DNA of 64,000 nucleotides from Paenibacillus sp. DCT19 (GCF_003268635.1 NZ_CP029639.1:6368001-6432000), one strand, 5' to 3'; shown: positions 26,531-35,404, counted from the stretch's first letter. Notes: generated by a model from the letters alone, not told the origin. Program-made: numbers and translations.

Positions 26531-26585
26531 TTGAAAGACCTGCAACGAGAATGCGGTAAAGCATACCTCGAAGCAGGTCTTTCAA
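26531..26585 (+). terminator. Long hairpin after the SDR gene
   Basis: TTGAAAGACCTGC (26531-26543) pairs perfectly with GCAGGTCTTTCAA (26573-26585), with CGAG/CTCG and ATGC/GCAT inside. The T tract is poor on both strands, yet the position between convergent genes fits a shared terminator. Confidence 0.6.
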
Positions 26586-26604
26586 GTGTTAATATACGCT
26601 ACTC

Positions 26605-26889
26605 TTAATCAATGTACCCTGCGTGGCCCTTGTCCATCAGGTAATCCATTTCAGCATCGAGGATGTTCTCTACTGTTAGTTCATCCAGCTTCACGTCTTT
26701 GCGACTCACGATATAATCGGCCAGATCGTCGCCGTCGATATCTACATCACCTTTGGCATTCTCATGTGCCTTGTTGATGTAAGCTTGCTCATGCTTCAGA
26801 ACAAGCGCAATGTTCGCTTGACTCGCTTTTGTTTTATCTGCAATATATTGCATCATTTCTTGTTCGTTAATTGGATTCGTCTCGGTCAA
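26605..26889 (-). CDS. Conserved small acidic protein of unknown function
   Basis: 94 residues, strongly acidic and without membrane helices or signal peptide. The N-terminal half is helical and amphipathic (NEQEMMQYIADKTKASQANI, then ALVLKHEQAYINKA); the C-terminal half ends in NILDAEMDYLMDKGHAGYID. I do not recognise the family. Codon use and a GAGCTGA-type upstream sequence are compatible with a real gene, and it is bounded by a hairpin downstream and by the sensor kinase unit upstream in the same direction. It could be a small adaptor or DNA-associated protein, but nothing in the sequence decides that. Confidence 0.65.
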   Translation of the reverse strand: MTETNPINEQEMMQYIADKTKASQANIALVLKHEQAYINKAHENAKGDVDIDGDDLADYIVSRKDVKLDELTVENILDAEMDYLMDKGHAGYID

Positions 26890-27024
26890 TTCAGTCAGCT
26901 CCTTGATTCATACATGCTGTTGTTATTGTAGCATAGGTTAACCCGTTACTGGCACATCTTATGCTAGGGCGAATCTCTTTTTCAAGATCATCCATGGCGC
27001 CAATGTATACAACGCACGCTCCAT

Positions 27025-28389
27025 TTACGTTAAACGTACGTAGAACGTCGCTCCTTCTCCAACCACGCTTCGGGCATAGATCTCACCCTTATGCTGATCC
27101 ACAATAGAACGGGCAATGGCAAGTCCCAGACCATGTCCACCATGTTGTCGAGCACGGGAGGCATCCGTTCGATAGAAACGATCGAAGATTCGATCCAGAT
27201 GTTCAGGGGCAATACCCTCGCCTGTATTAGATACCGCAAGCACCACTTCGTTATTCTGCTTCTTCAACGTGACATTCACTGCACCCTTGGATTTAGCGTA
27301 TTTAACGGCGTTGTCCAGTAGGATCAGAATGACCTGCTTGATCTGTTCATTGTTGCCATGAACCATAAGCTCAGGCTCTATGCTGTAGTCGAGTGAGATA
27401 TTTTTCTCAAATATCATTGCTTCCATCGTCAAAATAATCGTCTCAACCGCATCGCTCATATTGAATTTGGCATGAATCATCGTAGATCTGGAATCATCAA
27501 TCTCGGTCAGATACAGCAGACTACTCGTCAGTTTGGACATCCGCTCTGTCTCCGACTTAATGTAATGTAGCCATTTGGACTGATGTTCAATGGTATCCTC
27601 GCTATTGGCAAGCAACACATCGGCATTGGTATTAATGATAGCAAGCGGTGTTTTCAGCTCGTGTGATGCATCGGCAATGAATTGCTTCTGCTTCTCGAAT
27701 GCTTCACGAACAGGCTTAATGGAACGATTCGCGAAGTAGCGGCTTAGGAAATAAATAACGATCAGCATGGCTAGCCCTACAACAGCAAACGTATAGATCA
27801 GGTTCGTAAGAATGCCCTGTTGTGCCGTTACATCTATGAACACGATCATATATCCATTACTGCTCGAATCAACTACATAGGCCCACTCGGTGCTATCCAG
27901 TGCAAATTGTCCGGTCTGACGATTACCCCCGCTCAGCTTATCCTGATCGACCTTTCCCAGGGCCTCTTCATAAAAGGTAGCATCCATGTCGAAGCGAGAA
28001 TGTGTGTTGGTAATCTTCCAATCACGATCTGTCTGGATCATAAACGATACGGAACGTGCAGGCGGAGAGTTAGGATCTTCTCCCATCGCCCCTCCATTCT
28101 CTCCAAGCCCATCCGCTGGCGGTGACCCTATCCCTGACGCACCGGATGTACCCGATACACCCGACGTACCTGACCCTGATACACCGGAGAACCCATCTTC
28201 ATTACGCGGCATTTTGGAAGAATTATAAGGACCGTGATAGAAATCAGAGACCTTATACAGCTCCATGTTGGTCTCTCGCTGAACATTCTGATAGGTAATC
28301 GTATAGATCGTTGCGAAGGCGACCAGCATCATAATCGAGATGGACACCAGGTTTACGATGAGAAACCGATTTCTGAGTTTCTTGAACAT
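27025..28389 (-). CDS. Sensor histidine kinase (cell-envelope type, EnvZ/PhoR class)
   Basis: 454 residues. Membrane helix 1 (about 10-32), an extracellular domain with a Gly/Ser-rich low-complexity stretch (GVSGSGTSGVSGTSGASG), membrane helix 2 (about 190-212), then HisKA with His243 in DASHELKTPLAI and a HATPase with DNAVKYAKSKG, NTGEGI and GHGLGLAI. It overlaps the response-regulator stop by one base (TGATG), so the pair is translationally coupled. It lies divergent from the VTC/DUF4956/lipoprotein operon, and the same 19-bp box precedes both units, suggesting control of that operon. The signal is unknown. Confidence 0.9.
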   Translation of the reverse strand: MFKKLRNRFLIVNLVSISIMMLVAFATIYTITYQNVQRETNMELYKVSDFYHGPYNSSKMPRNEDGFSGVSGSGTSGVSGTSGASGIGSPPADGLGENGGAMGEDPNSPPARSVSFMIQTDRDWKITNTHSRFDMDATFYEEALGKVDQDKLSGGNRQTGQFALDSTEWAYVVDSSSNGYMIVFIDVTAQQGILTNLIYTFAVVGLAMLIVIYFLSRYFANRSIKPVREAFEKQKQFIADASHELKTPLAIINTNADVLLANSEDTIEHQSKWLHYIKSETERMSKLTSSLLYLTEIDDSRSTMIHAKFNMSDAVETIILTMEAMIFEKNISLDYSIEPELMVHGNNEQIKQVILILLDNAVKYAKSKGAVNVTLKKQNNEVVLAVSNTGEGIAPEHLDRIFDRFYRTDASRARQHGGHGLGLAIARSIVDQHKGEIYARSVVGEGATFYVRLT

Positions 28390-29066
28390 CAGGCTGTCAC
28401 CTCAAGTACATAACCCACACCCCGAATAGTATTAATGCGGACAGCGGAATTCAGGAAGGTTAATTTTTTGCGCAAAAACGAGATGTACACTTCCACATTG
28501 TTATACTCCACTTCCGAATCGAATCCCCACAGCTTCTCAATGATCTGCTCCTTGGAGGTGATCGCCGATTTACGTGTGATCAGTAGCTCCAGCAGTTCAT
28601 TTTCCTTGAGATTAAGCTTCATTTCTTTGCCTTGCACCGAAAGCTTCAGTTGCACGGTGTTTAGCTCAATATCTCCGAATTTGAGAGCATCCTCAGGAAC
28701 AACCTCACCTTTGCGTCGCAGTGCTGCCCGAATCCGAGCTAGAAGCTCTTCTGTAGCGAATGGCTTCGCGATATAATCGTCGGCTCCATAGTCGAGCCCG
28801 GTGACTTTATCGTCAATCTCTCCCTTAGCAGTCAGCAAAATCACCGGTGTATGGTTACCTTCGCTGCGCAATGTCTTAAGTACCGTGATTCCATCCATTT
28901 CTGGCATCATAATGTCGAGCAGCAGTAAATCGTAAATGCCACTGAGTGCATAATCAAGTCCCGATCTTCCGTCATGCACCATATCTACGGAGTAATTATT
29001 TTTCTTCAATATCTGTGACACTGCTTCTGCCAAATGAATCTCATCTTCCGCAATTAGTATTCTCAT
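28389..29066 (-). CDS. OmpR-family response regulator
   Basis: 225 residues: a receiver domain with Asp51 in LLLLDIMMPEMDG and a switch Lys in DDYIAKPF, followed by a winged helix (about 130-222) ending in VRINTIRGVGYVLEV. The winged-helix contact segment is KSAITSKEQIIEKLWG. It is the partner of the kinase immediately downstream. A 19-bp direct-repeat box in front of its own gene suggests autoregulation, and the same box lies in front of the divergent VTC gene. Confidence 0.93.
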   Translation of the reverse strand: MRILIAEDEIHLAEAVSQILKKNNYSVDMVHDGRSGLDYALSGIYDLLLLDIMMPEMDGITVLKTLRSEGNHTPVILLTAKGEIDDKVTGLDYGADDYIAKPFATEELLARIRAALRRKGEVVPEDALKFGDIELNTVQLKLSVQGKEMKLNLKENELLELLITRKSAITSKEQIIEKLWGFDSEVEYNNVEVYISFLRKKLTFLNSAVRINTIRGVGYVLEVTA

Positions 29067-29136
29067 CTGTATTCATCCCTCTATATGGATTGGTTGTGAA
29101 CATGTTCATCTATTATACCAATGATTATATCTGTGG

Positions 29137-29155
29137 AACCTTGAATCAATCTTAA
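29137..29155 (-). promoter_or_regulatory. Response-regulator box in front of the two-component operon
   Basis: On the minus strand TTAAGATTGATTCAAGGTT, an imperfect direct repeat (TTAAG and TTCAAG, 10-11 bases apart) typical of OmpR-family binding. It differs in one base from the plus-strand box at 29219-29237. Confidence 0.6.
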
Positions 29156-29218
29156 TTTATGTTTTGGCTCAGCACTATTATAGGAAGGTAAAAAAATGTT
29201 AACGCAATGTAAAATCAT

Positions 29219-29237
29219 TTAAGATTCATTCAAGGTT
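29219..29237 (+). promoter_or_regulatory. Response-regulator box in front of the VTC operon
   Basis: TTAAGATTCATTCAAGGTT, 18/19 identical to the box on the opposite strand at 29137-29155. It lies about 80 bases before the VTC start codon. The two divergent copies point to co-regulation by the adjacent two-component system. Confidence 0.6.
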
Positions 29238-29317
29238 AGCCCTCTAAGATACAGACATGAAGCAAATACGCAACGAAATAAAACATACAAACTCACGAAC
29301 GAAAGGATTGAACCCAC

Positions 29318-30136
29318 ATGGCAATTGAAGTATTCAACCGATATGAGAGCAAGTATCTACTGACGGACGAACAATACGAACATTTTTACAGCGATCTGCT
29401 GAAATACATGGAACTGGACGCCTACAACAAAAAACATGAATTCTACTCCATCAGTAACCTTTACTTCGATACACCGCAAGATTCACTGATTCGTGCAAGT
29501 CTCTCCAAACCGAAATACAAGGAGAAGCTGCGGCTGAGAGCATACGGTGTACCTGAGGAGAATGCCAAAGTGTACTTAGAGATCAAAAAGAAAGTTTTCG
29601 GCCTGGTCAACAAGCGCAGAACAGCCCTGAAGCTGGATGAAGCATACGAGTTCGTCCGCACTGGACAGGCGCCGGAACTCGCCGATTACATGAACAAGCA
29701 GGTCGTTGAAGAGATCAAATACTTCCTACGGCTGTATGATCTTGAACCGAAAGTGTATCTAGCGTATGAACGCAAAGCGTTGTTTGACAAAAACAGCCGC
29801 GATCTGCGGATTACCTTTGATACCAACATTCGTAGCCGCAGATACGATCTGAAGCTGGAACAGGGAGATTACGGCGAGCCGCTTGTGAAGGACGGTCGAT
29901 GGCTCATGGAAGTGAAGGCAGAGAAAACCGTTCCGATCTGGCTGTCTCAACTGTTATGCGAACACGGACTCTACCGTACTGGATTCTCCAAATACGGTAA
30001 CGAATACAGACATCTGGTGAGAACAACGAACCTGAACTACCAGACAGAGCGTGTACTCGTACCAGGTACAGACTTCGAACCTGCAATGGAACAAGAACAA
30101 TCAATTAGAGAAAGAGAGCGTGTCCTATATGCTTGA
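29318..30136 (+). CDS. VTC domain protein (polyphosphate polymerase-like)
   Basis: 272 residues forming a single VTC tunnel domain, as in the catalytic part of the yeast vacuolar transporter chaperone that makes polyphosphate from ATP. Basic residues lining the tunnel are visible in RYESKYLL, EKLRLRAYG, VYLEIKKK and LMEVKAEK, and the acidic metal-binding strands and FSKYGNEYRHL segment are present. No membrane helix is seen. In bacteria these proteins occur with DUF4956 and CotH or beta-helix proteins at the cell surface; the product and function there are not established. The start is ATG 29318. It overlaps the next gene by eight bases. Confidence 0.88.
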   Translation: MAIEVFNRYESKYLLTDEQYEHFYSDLLKYMELDAYNKKHEFYSISNLYFDTPQDSLIRASLSKPKYKEKLRLRAYGVPEENAKVYLEIKKKVFGLVNKRRTALKLDEAYEFVRTGQAPELADYMNKQVVEEIKYFLRLYDLEPKVYLAYERKALFDKNSRDLRITFDTNIRSRRYDLKLEQGDYGEPLVKDGRWLMEVKAEKTVPIWLSQLLCEHGLYRTGFSKYGNEYRHLVRTTNLNYQTERVLVPGTDFEPAMEQEQSIRERERVLYA

Positions 30137-30809
30137 TTCATTATTCAGCTCCGCATTAGACGATACAACACTAACCTTTAGCAGTTCCGTTATCACCATT
30201 GGACTTGCCATTATTCTGGGACTCATCATTAGTCTCACCTACATGAAGACCAATCAGAGCACATACTCACAGAGCTTCACCTTGACCATGGTTGTTCTAC
30301 CAGTCATTGTCGCCATTATCATCCTACTCATCGGCAGCAACATTGCCCGAGCGTTCAGCTTGGCGGGTGCCTTCTCTATTATCCGTTTCCGGAGCGCACC
30401 TGGTGACCCAAAAGATATCGCATACGTATTGTTCACGATGGCATCTGGTCTAGCGTGCGGTGTTGGTGCTTTTGGATACGCGGTTCTGTTCACGGTAGTC
30501 CTGTGTGTACTGATGTTTGTCCTGAGTCGCTTCAACTTCGGTGGCAAGAAGAGCCAACAGAAAACACTGAAAGTAACTATTCCCGAGAACCTAAGCTATG
30601 AAGAAGCACTGAACGAAGTGTTCCATACATTCAACGTACCATTTGATCTGAAAAAAATCAGAACGACCGAACTTGGTAGTCTGTATGAGTTGGTATACAG
30701 CGTAACCATTCACGAAAGTGTTAGCCAGAAGGAATTCCTCGACGCGATCCGTACACGGAACGGCAACCTGGATATCTCCTTAACGATGAGCCCAACCACC
30801 GACTATTAA
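30129..30809 (+). CDS. DUF4956 family membrane protein
   Basis: 226 residues. Three to four membrane helices occupy the first 120 residues: VITIGLAIILGLIISLTYM, MVVLPVIVAIIILLIGS and YAVLFTVVLCVLMFVLS. A conserved FSIIRFRSAPGDPKDIAYVL loop lies between them, and a soluble alpha/beta C-terminal domain follows (VTIPENLSYEEALNEVFHTF). The family almost always accompanies VTC-domain proteins, and the conserved Arg-rich loop may contact the polymer. The start at 30129 lies inside the end of the VTC gene, eight bases before its stop. A longer GTG start inside the VTC gene is less likely. Function is inferred only from the partnership. Confidence 0.87.
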   Translation: MLDSLFSSALDDTTLTFSSSVITIGLAIILGLIISLTYMKTNQSTYSQSFTLTMVVLPVIVAIIILLIGSNIARAFSLAGAFSIIRFRSAPGDPKDIAYVLFTMASGLACGVGAFGYAVLFTVVLCVLMFVLSRFNFGGKKSQQKTLKVTIPENLSYEEALNEVFHTFNVPFDLKKIRTTELGSLYELVYSVTIHESVSQKEFLDAIRTRNGNLDISLTMSPTTDY

Positions 30810-30846
30810 AGCTCTATTAATTTAAATTTGAAGGGATCGATATAAT

Positions 30847-33120
30847 ATGAAGAAAAAAATGATAGCCGGCAGCAAACTGTGGTCTATAGCGATGATTACT
30901 GCACTTGTGACAGCATGCAGCGCCCCAGCTGCAACGAATACAACCGCCAATGCAGCAACAACAACAACGACAGGAACCACCAAAACTGTCTCCGTGAGTG
31001 AACAAACTTCCGTCAAGTTCGCCGACCTGGTCTCACTCGATGCAGATGATACCAATGTGAGCTGGACCGAAGCGGACTCCACCATCATCAAACTGAACGG
31101 AACAACCGCAGCAGTGACTGGATCGGGAGCTAAAGTGGCAAACGGTACGGTAACGATCTCAGAAGCCGGTACGTATGTGCTTAGCGGTGAGCTGACAGAT
31201 GGGCAAATTATCGTCAACGTTGCCGATAAAGGTGTCGTACACCTCGTATTGAACGGGGCAAAGATTAATGATAACGATAGTGCAGGCATCTACATTCAGA
31301 AGGCTGGCAAAGCCGTCATTACACTTGAAAAAGGAACGAAAAACGAAGTTTCAGATGGCAAAACATACGTATACGCCGATGATACGACGGACGAGCCGGA
31401 TGCAGCGATCTTCAGCAAAGCGGATCTGACATTTAACGGTACAGGCCAATTAACAGTCACAGGTAACTATAATGAGGGTATTACGAGTAAGGATGATCTG
31501 AAAATTATCAGTGGCACAATCAATGTTAAGGCTGCCGATGATGGCATTAAAGGTAAAGACATGGTTGCGATTCAGGCAGGAACAATCACTATCGATGCAG
31601 AAGGGGATGGCATTAAATCCACTAATGATACGGATACCTCTAAAGGTTTTGTCGCCATTGCAGATGGTACCTTCAACATTGAAAGTGGTAGCGACGGTAT
31701 TCAGGCTGAGACTGCCCTTGTTACGGATGGCGGCACATACAATATCGTAACTGCTGGTGGAAGTGCAAATGCACCAGCCAAAGTAGAGGAAAGACCGTTT
31801 GGCGGCGGTGGCGGTGGATTCGGAGGTGGCACACCTCCAACAGACATGGGTACACCACCTACCGATATGGGTACACCGCCGGATGGCGAGCATCCTGCCG
31901 ATATGCCGGATAATGCTGGCGGGAATGCTGCAGCAGGCACCAACAACGCAGCTGCATCCAGCTCTGCCAATACAGCAACGACGGAAACCAATGCCGATGC
32001 AGACACAGCCACCACGACAACGGAAGAGGAATCCATCAGCGCCAAAGCGCTCAAAGCAGGTACCGATCTCACCGTTAACGGTGGTACGTATACAATCGAT
32101 TCCATGGATGACTCTCTGCACAGCAACAGTAATGTCACAGTAAATGACGGGACGTTCAGCTTAAAGTCTGGCGATGACGGAATCCATGCAGATCAGGCAC
32201 TTACCATTAATGGTGGAGATATCACGATCGCGAACAGTTATGAAGGACTCGAAGGTGCAATCATTACACTGAATGATGGCAATGTGGATGTCACAGCATC
32301 CGATGATGGCGTTAATGCAGCTGGTGGTGAAGAGACTACAACTACAGCAACTACTGAAACTAGCCAAAACACGGGTACAACAGGTACGACATCCACTACT
32401 GATCAGACTGGCACGAATGCAACACAACAAAACGGTGGACCTGGTGGTATGCCGGGTGAATCGTCTGGCAACAACGAATTGCATATTAACGGCGGATCAC
32501 TCACCGTAAATGCAGGCGGTGACGGGCTGGATGCGAACGGTTCGATCTATATGACAGGTGGTACCGTAATCGTCAATGGTCCAACAGACAATGGCAATGG
32601 AGCACTCGACTATGATGGCACATTTGAGATGAGCGGCGGATATCTGGTCGCAGCCGGAAGTTCAGGCATGGCACAAGGTACATCTGATGCGTCCACTCAA
32701 AATGCAATTGTCATGACATTCCCTTCCACTCAAAAAGCAGGAACACTCGTTCATGTCGAAGACAGTGAAGGCAACAACATTCTGACATTCGCTCCAGCGA
32801 AGGATTACCAATCCGTAGTCGTTAGCTCCCCTGACCTAAAAGCAGACGGATCTTATGTCATCTACTCTGGCGGAACTTCTACAGGCACAGCCGTGGATGG
32901 ACTGTACACAGATGGCACCTATAGCGGCGGAACTAAAATCGTCGCATTCCAATCCACAAGCAATGTAACTTGGGTCAATGAATCAGGTGTCACTACAGCT
33001 CAGTCAGGCATGGGCGGTTTTGGCGGAGGTAATGGTCAAGGTGGATTCGGAGGTGGAAGAGGCCGCGGACAATCTGGCACTACTTCTGACAGCACAAGTA
33101 CAACCGATTCGGCAAAATAA
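30847..33120 (+). CDS. Secreted beta-helix lipoprotein with carbohydrate-binding (DUF4353-type) domain
   Basis: 757 residues. A lipoprotein signal peptide ends in LVTACS, with the lipidated Cys24. After a Thr-rich linker comes a parallel beta-helix-like region with many short repeats of the DDGI/DGIKS type (NEGITSKDD, DDGIKGKD, GDGIKSTN, SDGIQAET, DDGIHADQ, DDGVNAAG, GDGLDANG). Two low-complexity inserts interrupt it (Gly/Pro-rich PPTDMG repeats and a Thr/Gly run), and the C-terminus is Gly-rich (GGFGGGNGQGGFGGG). It matches bacterial carbohydrate-binding domain-containing proteins found with VTC and DUF4956 genes. It is presumably anchored outside the membrane to bind a surface polymer. A terminator follows. 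Confidence 0.85.
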   Translation: MKKKMIAGSKLWSIAMITALVTACSAPAATNTTANAATTTTTGTTKTVSVSEQTSVKFADLVSLDADDTNVSWTEADSTIIKLNGTTAAVTGSGAKVANGTVTISEAGTYVLSGELTDGQIIVNVADKGVVHLVLNGAKINDNDSAGIYIQKAGKAVITLEKGTKNEVSDGKTYVYADDTTDEPDAAIFSKADLTFNGTGQLTVTGNYNEGITSKDDLKIISGTINVKAADDGIKGKDMVAIQAGTITIDAEGDGIKSTNDTDTSKGFVAIADGTFNIESGSDGIQAETALVTDGGTYNIVTAGGSANAPAKVEERPFGGGGGGFGGGTPPTDMGTPPTDMGTPPDGEHPADMPDNAGGNAAAGTNNAAASSSANTATTETNADADTATTTTEEESISAKALKAGTDLTVNGGTYTIDSMDDSLHSNSNVTVNDGTFSLKSGDDGIHADQALTINGGDITIANSYEGLEGAIITLNDGNVDVTASDDGVNAAGGEETTTTATTETSQNTGTTGTTSTTDQTGTNATQQNGGPGGMPGESSGNNELHINGGSLTVNAGGDGLDANGSIYMTGGTVIVNGPTDNGNGALDYDGTFEMSGGYLVAAGSSGMAQGTSDASTQNAIVMTFPSTQKAGTLVHVEDSEGNNILTFAPAKDYQSVVVSSPDLKADGSYVIYSGGTSTGTAVDGLYTDGTYSGGTKIVAFQSTSNVTWVNESGVTTAQSGMGGFGGGNGQGGFGGGRGRGQSGTTSDSTSTTDSAK

Positions 33121-33191
33121 ACAACGAGTTAACTCAAATTTGAATCTATGCAATAACTTAATAAACAACGTATCTGTTCCAAGCTAAACGT

Positions 33192-33231
33192 AAGGCTCCG
33201 AATCCACTTAAAGAGTGTGTTCGGAGCCTTT
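33192..33231 (+). terminator. Terminator of the VTC-DUF4956-lipoprotein operon
   Basis: AAGGCTCCGAA (33192-33202) pairs with TTCGGAGCCTT (33220-33230), with CACTT/GAGTG inside, about 70 bases past the lipoprotein stop. The T tract is short. Confidence 0.7.
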
Positions 33232-33304
33232 GTTCGTTCATATACATCCTTTTGCATATGATCATCCGTATTTTTCAGAACAGAGTCCCCACCGTTGTAT
33301 TGCC

Positions 33305-33883
33305 TTAGAACACATAGACGTACACCTTCGTACGCAATGCATCCGGGCAAGTAATCGTGCGAAGCGGCACCTTGCCTGGCAATGCAAAACAGACACTAAT
33401 CACTCTTGCACCTGGCGGCAATTCACGTATGAACTTGTCCAGCAATCGCTCCATCGCCCCAGGAAACAAATAACAGATGACGCAGTCGGCATGTTCATAG
33501 GAGCTATTGTAGATATTGCCGCGGATGAACCGCAGTCTACCCTTCATGGATTGTTGTCGACCTTTGGCCTCACGGAAGCGTACACTCAGATATGCTATTC
33601 CTTGGGAGACCCACAGAGGCAGGAGAGAATTTTCGATACCCGTAAGCCGTTTACCCGGACAATACCGTACCACATCCAAGCCGAGTGTACCCCACCCGGA
33701 ACCCGCCTCAATGACATCACCATAACCAGGAATGCGATTCACCTCCTGAATGACGACGCGTCTGACCAATCGGGACGTGGGCATCGGGGAGATTCCATTT
33801 TTCCAGCTAACGAGCACGATCGACAGGACAGCAATTAAGGTAATCACGGCGAGCAGCCATGGAATGAATGGAATAATGAACAT
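33305..33883 (-). CDS. Membrane-anchored class I SAM-dependent methyltransferase
   Basis: 192 residues. An N-terminal membrane helix (FIIPFIPWLLAVITLIAVLS) precedes a short Rossmann methyltransferase domain with motif I in VIEAGSGWGTLGLDVV and the acidic residue of motif II in LTGIENS. The post-motif ADCVICYLFPGAMERLLDKF helix resembles protein or lipid methyltransferases of the PrmA/YtpA-like group. Its small size and membrane tether suggest a membrane-associated substrate, not identified. The gene is alone and convergent with the lipoprotein gene. The open frame on the opposite strand is a shadow. Confidence 0.75.
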   Translation of the reverse strand: MFIIPFIPWLLAVITLIAVLSIVLVSWKNGISPMPTSRLVRRVVIQEVNRIPGYGDVIEAGSGWGTLGLDVVRYCPGKRLTGIENSLLPLWVSQGIAYLSVRFREAKGRQQSMKGRLRFIRGNIYNSSYEHADCVICYLFPGAMERLLDKFIRELPPGARVISVCFALPGKVPLRTITCPDALRTKVYVYVF

Positions 33884-34105
33884 ATAACCTCATCCTTTAG
33901 GGATTAAAGATGTTGATTAAATAGCGCTATTTCGCGATCCAGCAGGACTACGGAAGCAGCCTCTTTCGTTCAATTTCACGAACCTGTTCACAGCTTCCTT
34001 TCCAGCAGGTTCTCTCATTATACTACAGTACTCGTGCATACCCGTTTAATAATATTATTGAAAAATTATCTTGAAAGAGACCCGTACATATTTATCATAA
34101 CGAAA

Positions 34106-35038
34106 TTATTCTTCATGAAGATGCAGTTCATAGGTTTGTTCGATGTGATGCGTGCCCCAACCCATGTTCTCTTGTTCTAGGGTTTTGACGAACCCTGCTT
34201 TTGTATACATAGCGATGGCTGTCTTCTGATCATCCGTTGTTTCCAGAAAGACATCTCGGTATCCTTTTTCCCGGCAGTATGTGATAGCCTCTTGAATGAG
34301 CTTCTTCCCAATCCCCATCCCCCGATAATCTGTATGCAAGATAAACCAACGAATTTGGGCTCTCTCCCCCGGATGACCAATAACCGCGATACTACCGACA
34401 ATTTCATGATCCGATTCTACCAACCAGAACCGATCCTTGTCCGGGCTGTAGGTTTGCAGAAAATCATAAAACGTTTTGCAGACATATGCTTCAAATGTGT
34501 GGTTATAGCCGCATTCCTTGGCATAGACCCAGCCGTGTAGTTGAATCAGTGCTCCGACGTCTCCCGGTTTCAGCTCGGTTCGGACATGTATTCTCCGTTC
34601 TGTAGGTTCACTAGACAACTCCCTCTCAATGACCGTCATGCTTCTGGCAATGCTTCGTTGGCTCTGATCGGGCAATTCGAGGATCATATTGCGTATCTGT
34701 TCATCGGATAACGCGTCCATCCGAGCCAGTGTTTCTTTTCCAAATTCTGAAAGATACAGCAGTGATGATCTTCCATCTTCTTTGGATTGTACACGGTAAC
34801 TTAACCCCAACTTTTCAAACCGTTTCAACATTCGGCTCAAATACCCCGGATCCAGACGAAGTTGCTCGATGAGCATGCTAGCTGTGCAGTGCTCGGAATG
34901 GCCAATCTCATAAAGAACCCGCACTTCCGATAGAGAAAAGTCGCTGTCGAGCAAGTGTTTATCCAGCAGGCCAAGTACCTTTGTGTAGAATCGGTTAAAT
35001 TGGCGGATGATAGGAATGATCGATGTATATGAATTCAT
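34106..35038 (-). CDS. MarR regulator fused to GNAT acetyltransferase
   Basis: 310 residues. The first half (1-145) is a MarR winged helix (SEVRVLYEIGHSEHCTASML, then LDPGYLSRMLKRFEKLGL, wing with KEDGRSS). The second half (about 150-310) is a GNAT N-acetyltransferase with IRWFILHTDYRGMGIGKKLI, the acetyl-CoA binding loop, and YTKAGFVKTLEQENMGWG. This fused architecture is common in Firmicutes and Actinobacteria. Two TTGACTNAGTCAA palindromes upstream (35071-35083 and 35108-35120) look like its own operator. The acetylated substrate is unknown. AGGAGG precedes the ATG at 35038. Confidence 0.9.
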   Translation of the reverse strand: MNSYTSIIPIIRQFNRFYTKVLGLLDKHLLDSDFSLSEVRVLYEIGHSEHCTASMLIEQLRLDPGYLSRMLKRFEKLGLSYRVQSKEDGRSSLLYLSEFGKETLARMDALSDEQIRNMILELPDQSQRSIARSMTVIERELSSEPTERRIHVRTELKPGDVGALIQLHGWVYAKECGYNHTFEAYVCKTFYDFLQTYSPDKDRFWLVESDHEIVGSIAVIGHPGERAQIRWFILHTDYRGMGIGKKLIQEAITYCREKGYRDVFLETTDDQKTAIAMYTKAGFVKTLEQENMGWGTHHIEQTYELHLHEE

Positions 35039-35070
35039 GCAAGCCTCCTAAATGATACCTAGTATATTAT

Positions 35071-35120
35071 TTGACTAAGTCAACTATATACACTGTATTC
35101 AATTTAATTGACTTAGTCAA
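35071..35120. promoter_or_regulatory. Paired MarR-type operators upstream of the MarR-GNAT gene
   Basis: TTGACTAAGTCAA (35071-35083) and TTGACTTAGTCAA (35108-35120) are two 13-bp palindromes 37 bases apart, centred on the expected promoter region of the minus-strand gene. Autoregulation by the MarR half is the simplest reading. Confidence 0.65.
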
Positions 35121-35138
35121 ATAAATTCAGTTAGGCTT

Positions 35139-35242
35139 GAATCCCATATCAACGCTAAGTTGCGCTCCTGAATAAGAAGAGCACACGATAGGCGGTATAG
35201 AATAAGTCATTTCAAAAGAGCAGCATGCATCCTTCGTAGCTA
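35139..35242 (+). repeat. Degenerate copy of dispersed repeat R1
   Basis: GGCTTGAATCCCATATCAAC then GCTAAG resembles the GAATCCCATAT..GATGCTGAG block of R1, and GCATCCTTCGTAG at 35229-35241 resembles the next block, with about 60 unrelated bases between. The CTTTTTGAACAACCT end is missing. Confidence 0.35.
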
Positions 35243-35361
35243 CAAAAAAAAACAGACAAGCATTAGCGCTTATCTGGCCTCATTGATTGCATTTTTCTAT
35301 TATACTGACTTGCTCTGAGTGCTCGAACTGCACAATAAGGTCACCCTATCATAAATAAAAA

Positions 35362-35398
35362 GGCTTCCTCCGACCCATCAGGATTACGGAGGAAGCCA
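35362..35398 (-). terminator. Intrinsic terminator of the FHA regulator gene
   Basis: GGCTTCCTCCG / CGGAGGAAGCC stem followed on the minus strand by TTTTTATTT, just past the stop codon at 35405. Confidence 0.88.
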
Positions 35399-35404
35399 TT
35401 TACT

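Noticed and set aside
31450..32138. Long antisense frames opposite the beta-helix lipoprotein
   Set aside because: Low-complexity shadow of the repetitive Thr/Gly/Ala codons; no ribosome binding site.
33215..33838. 207-codon frame opposite the membrane-anchored methyltransferase
   Set aside because: Methyltransferase motif I is clear on the minus strand; the plus frame crosses the terminator at 33192-33231.
33980..34012. GAACCTG / CAGGTTC as a terminator of the MarR-GNAT gene
   Set aside because: Weak stem with a long loop and no T tract on the minus strand.
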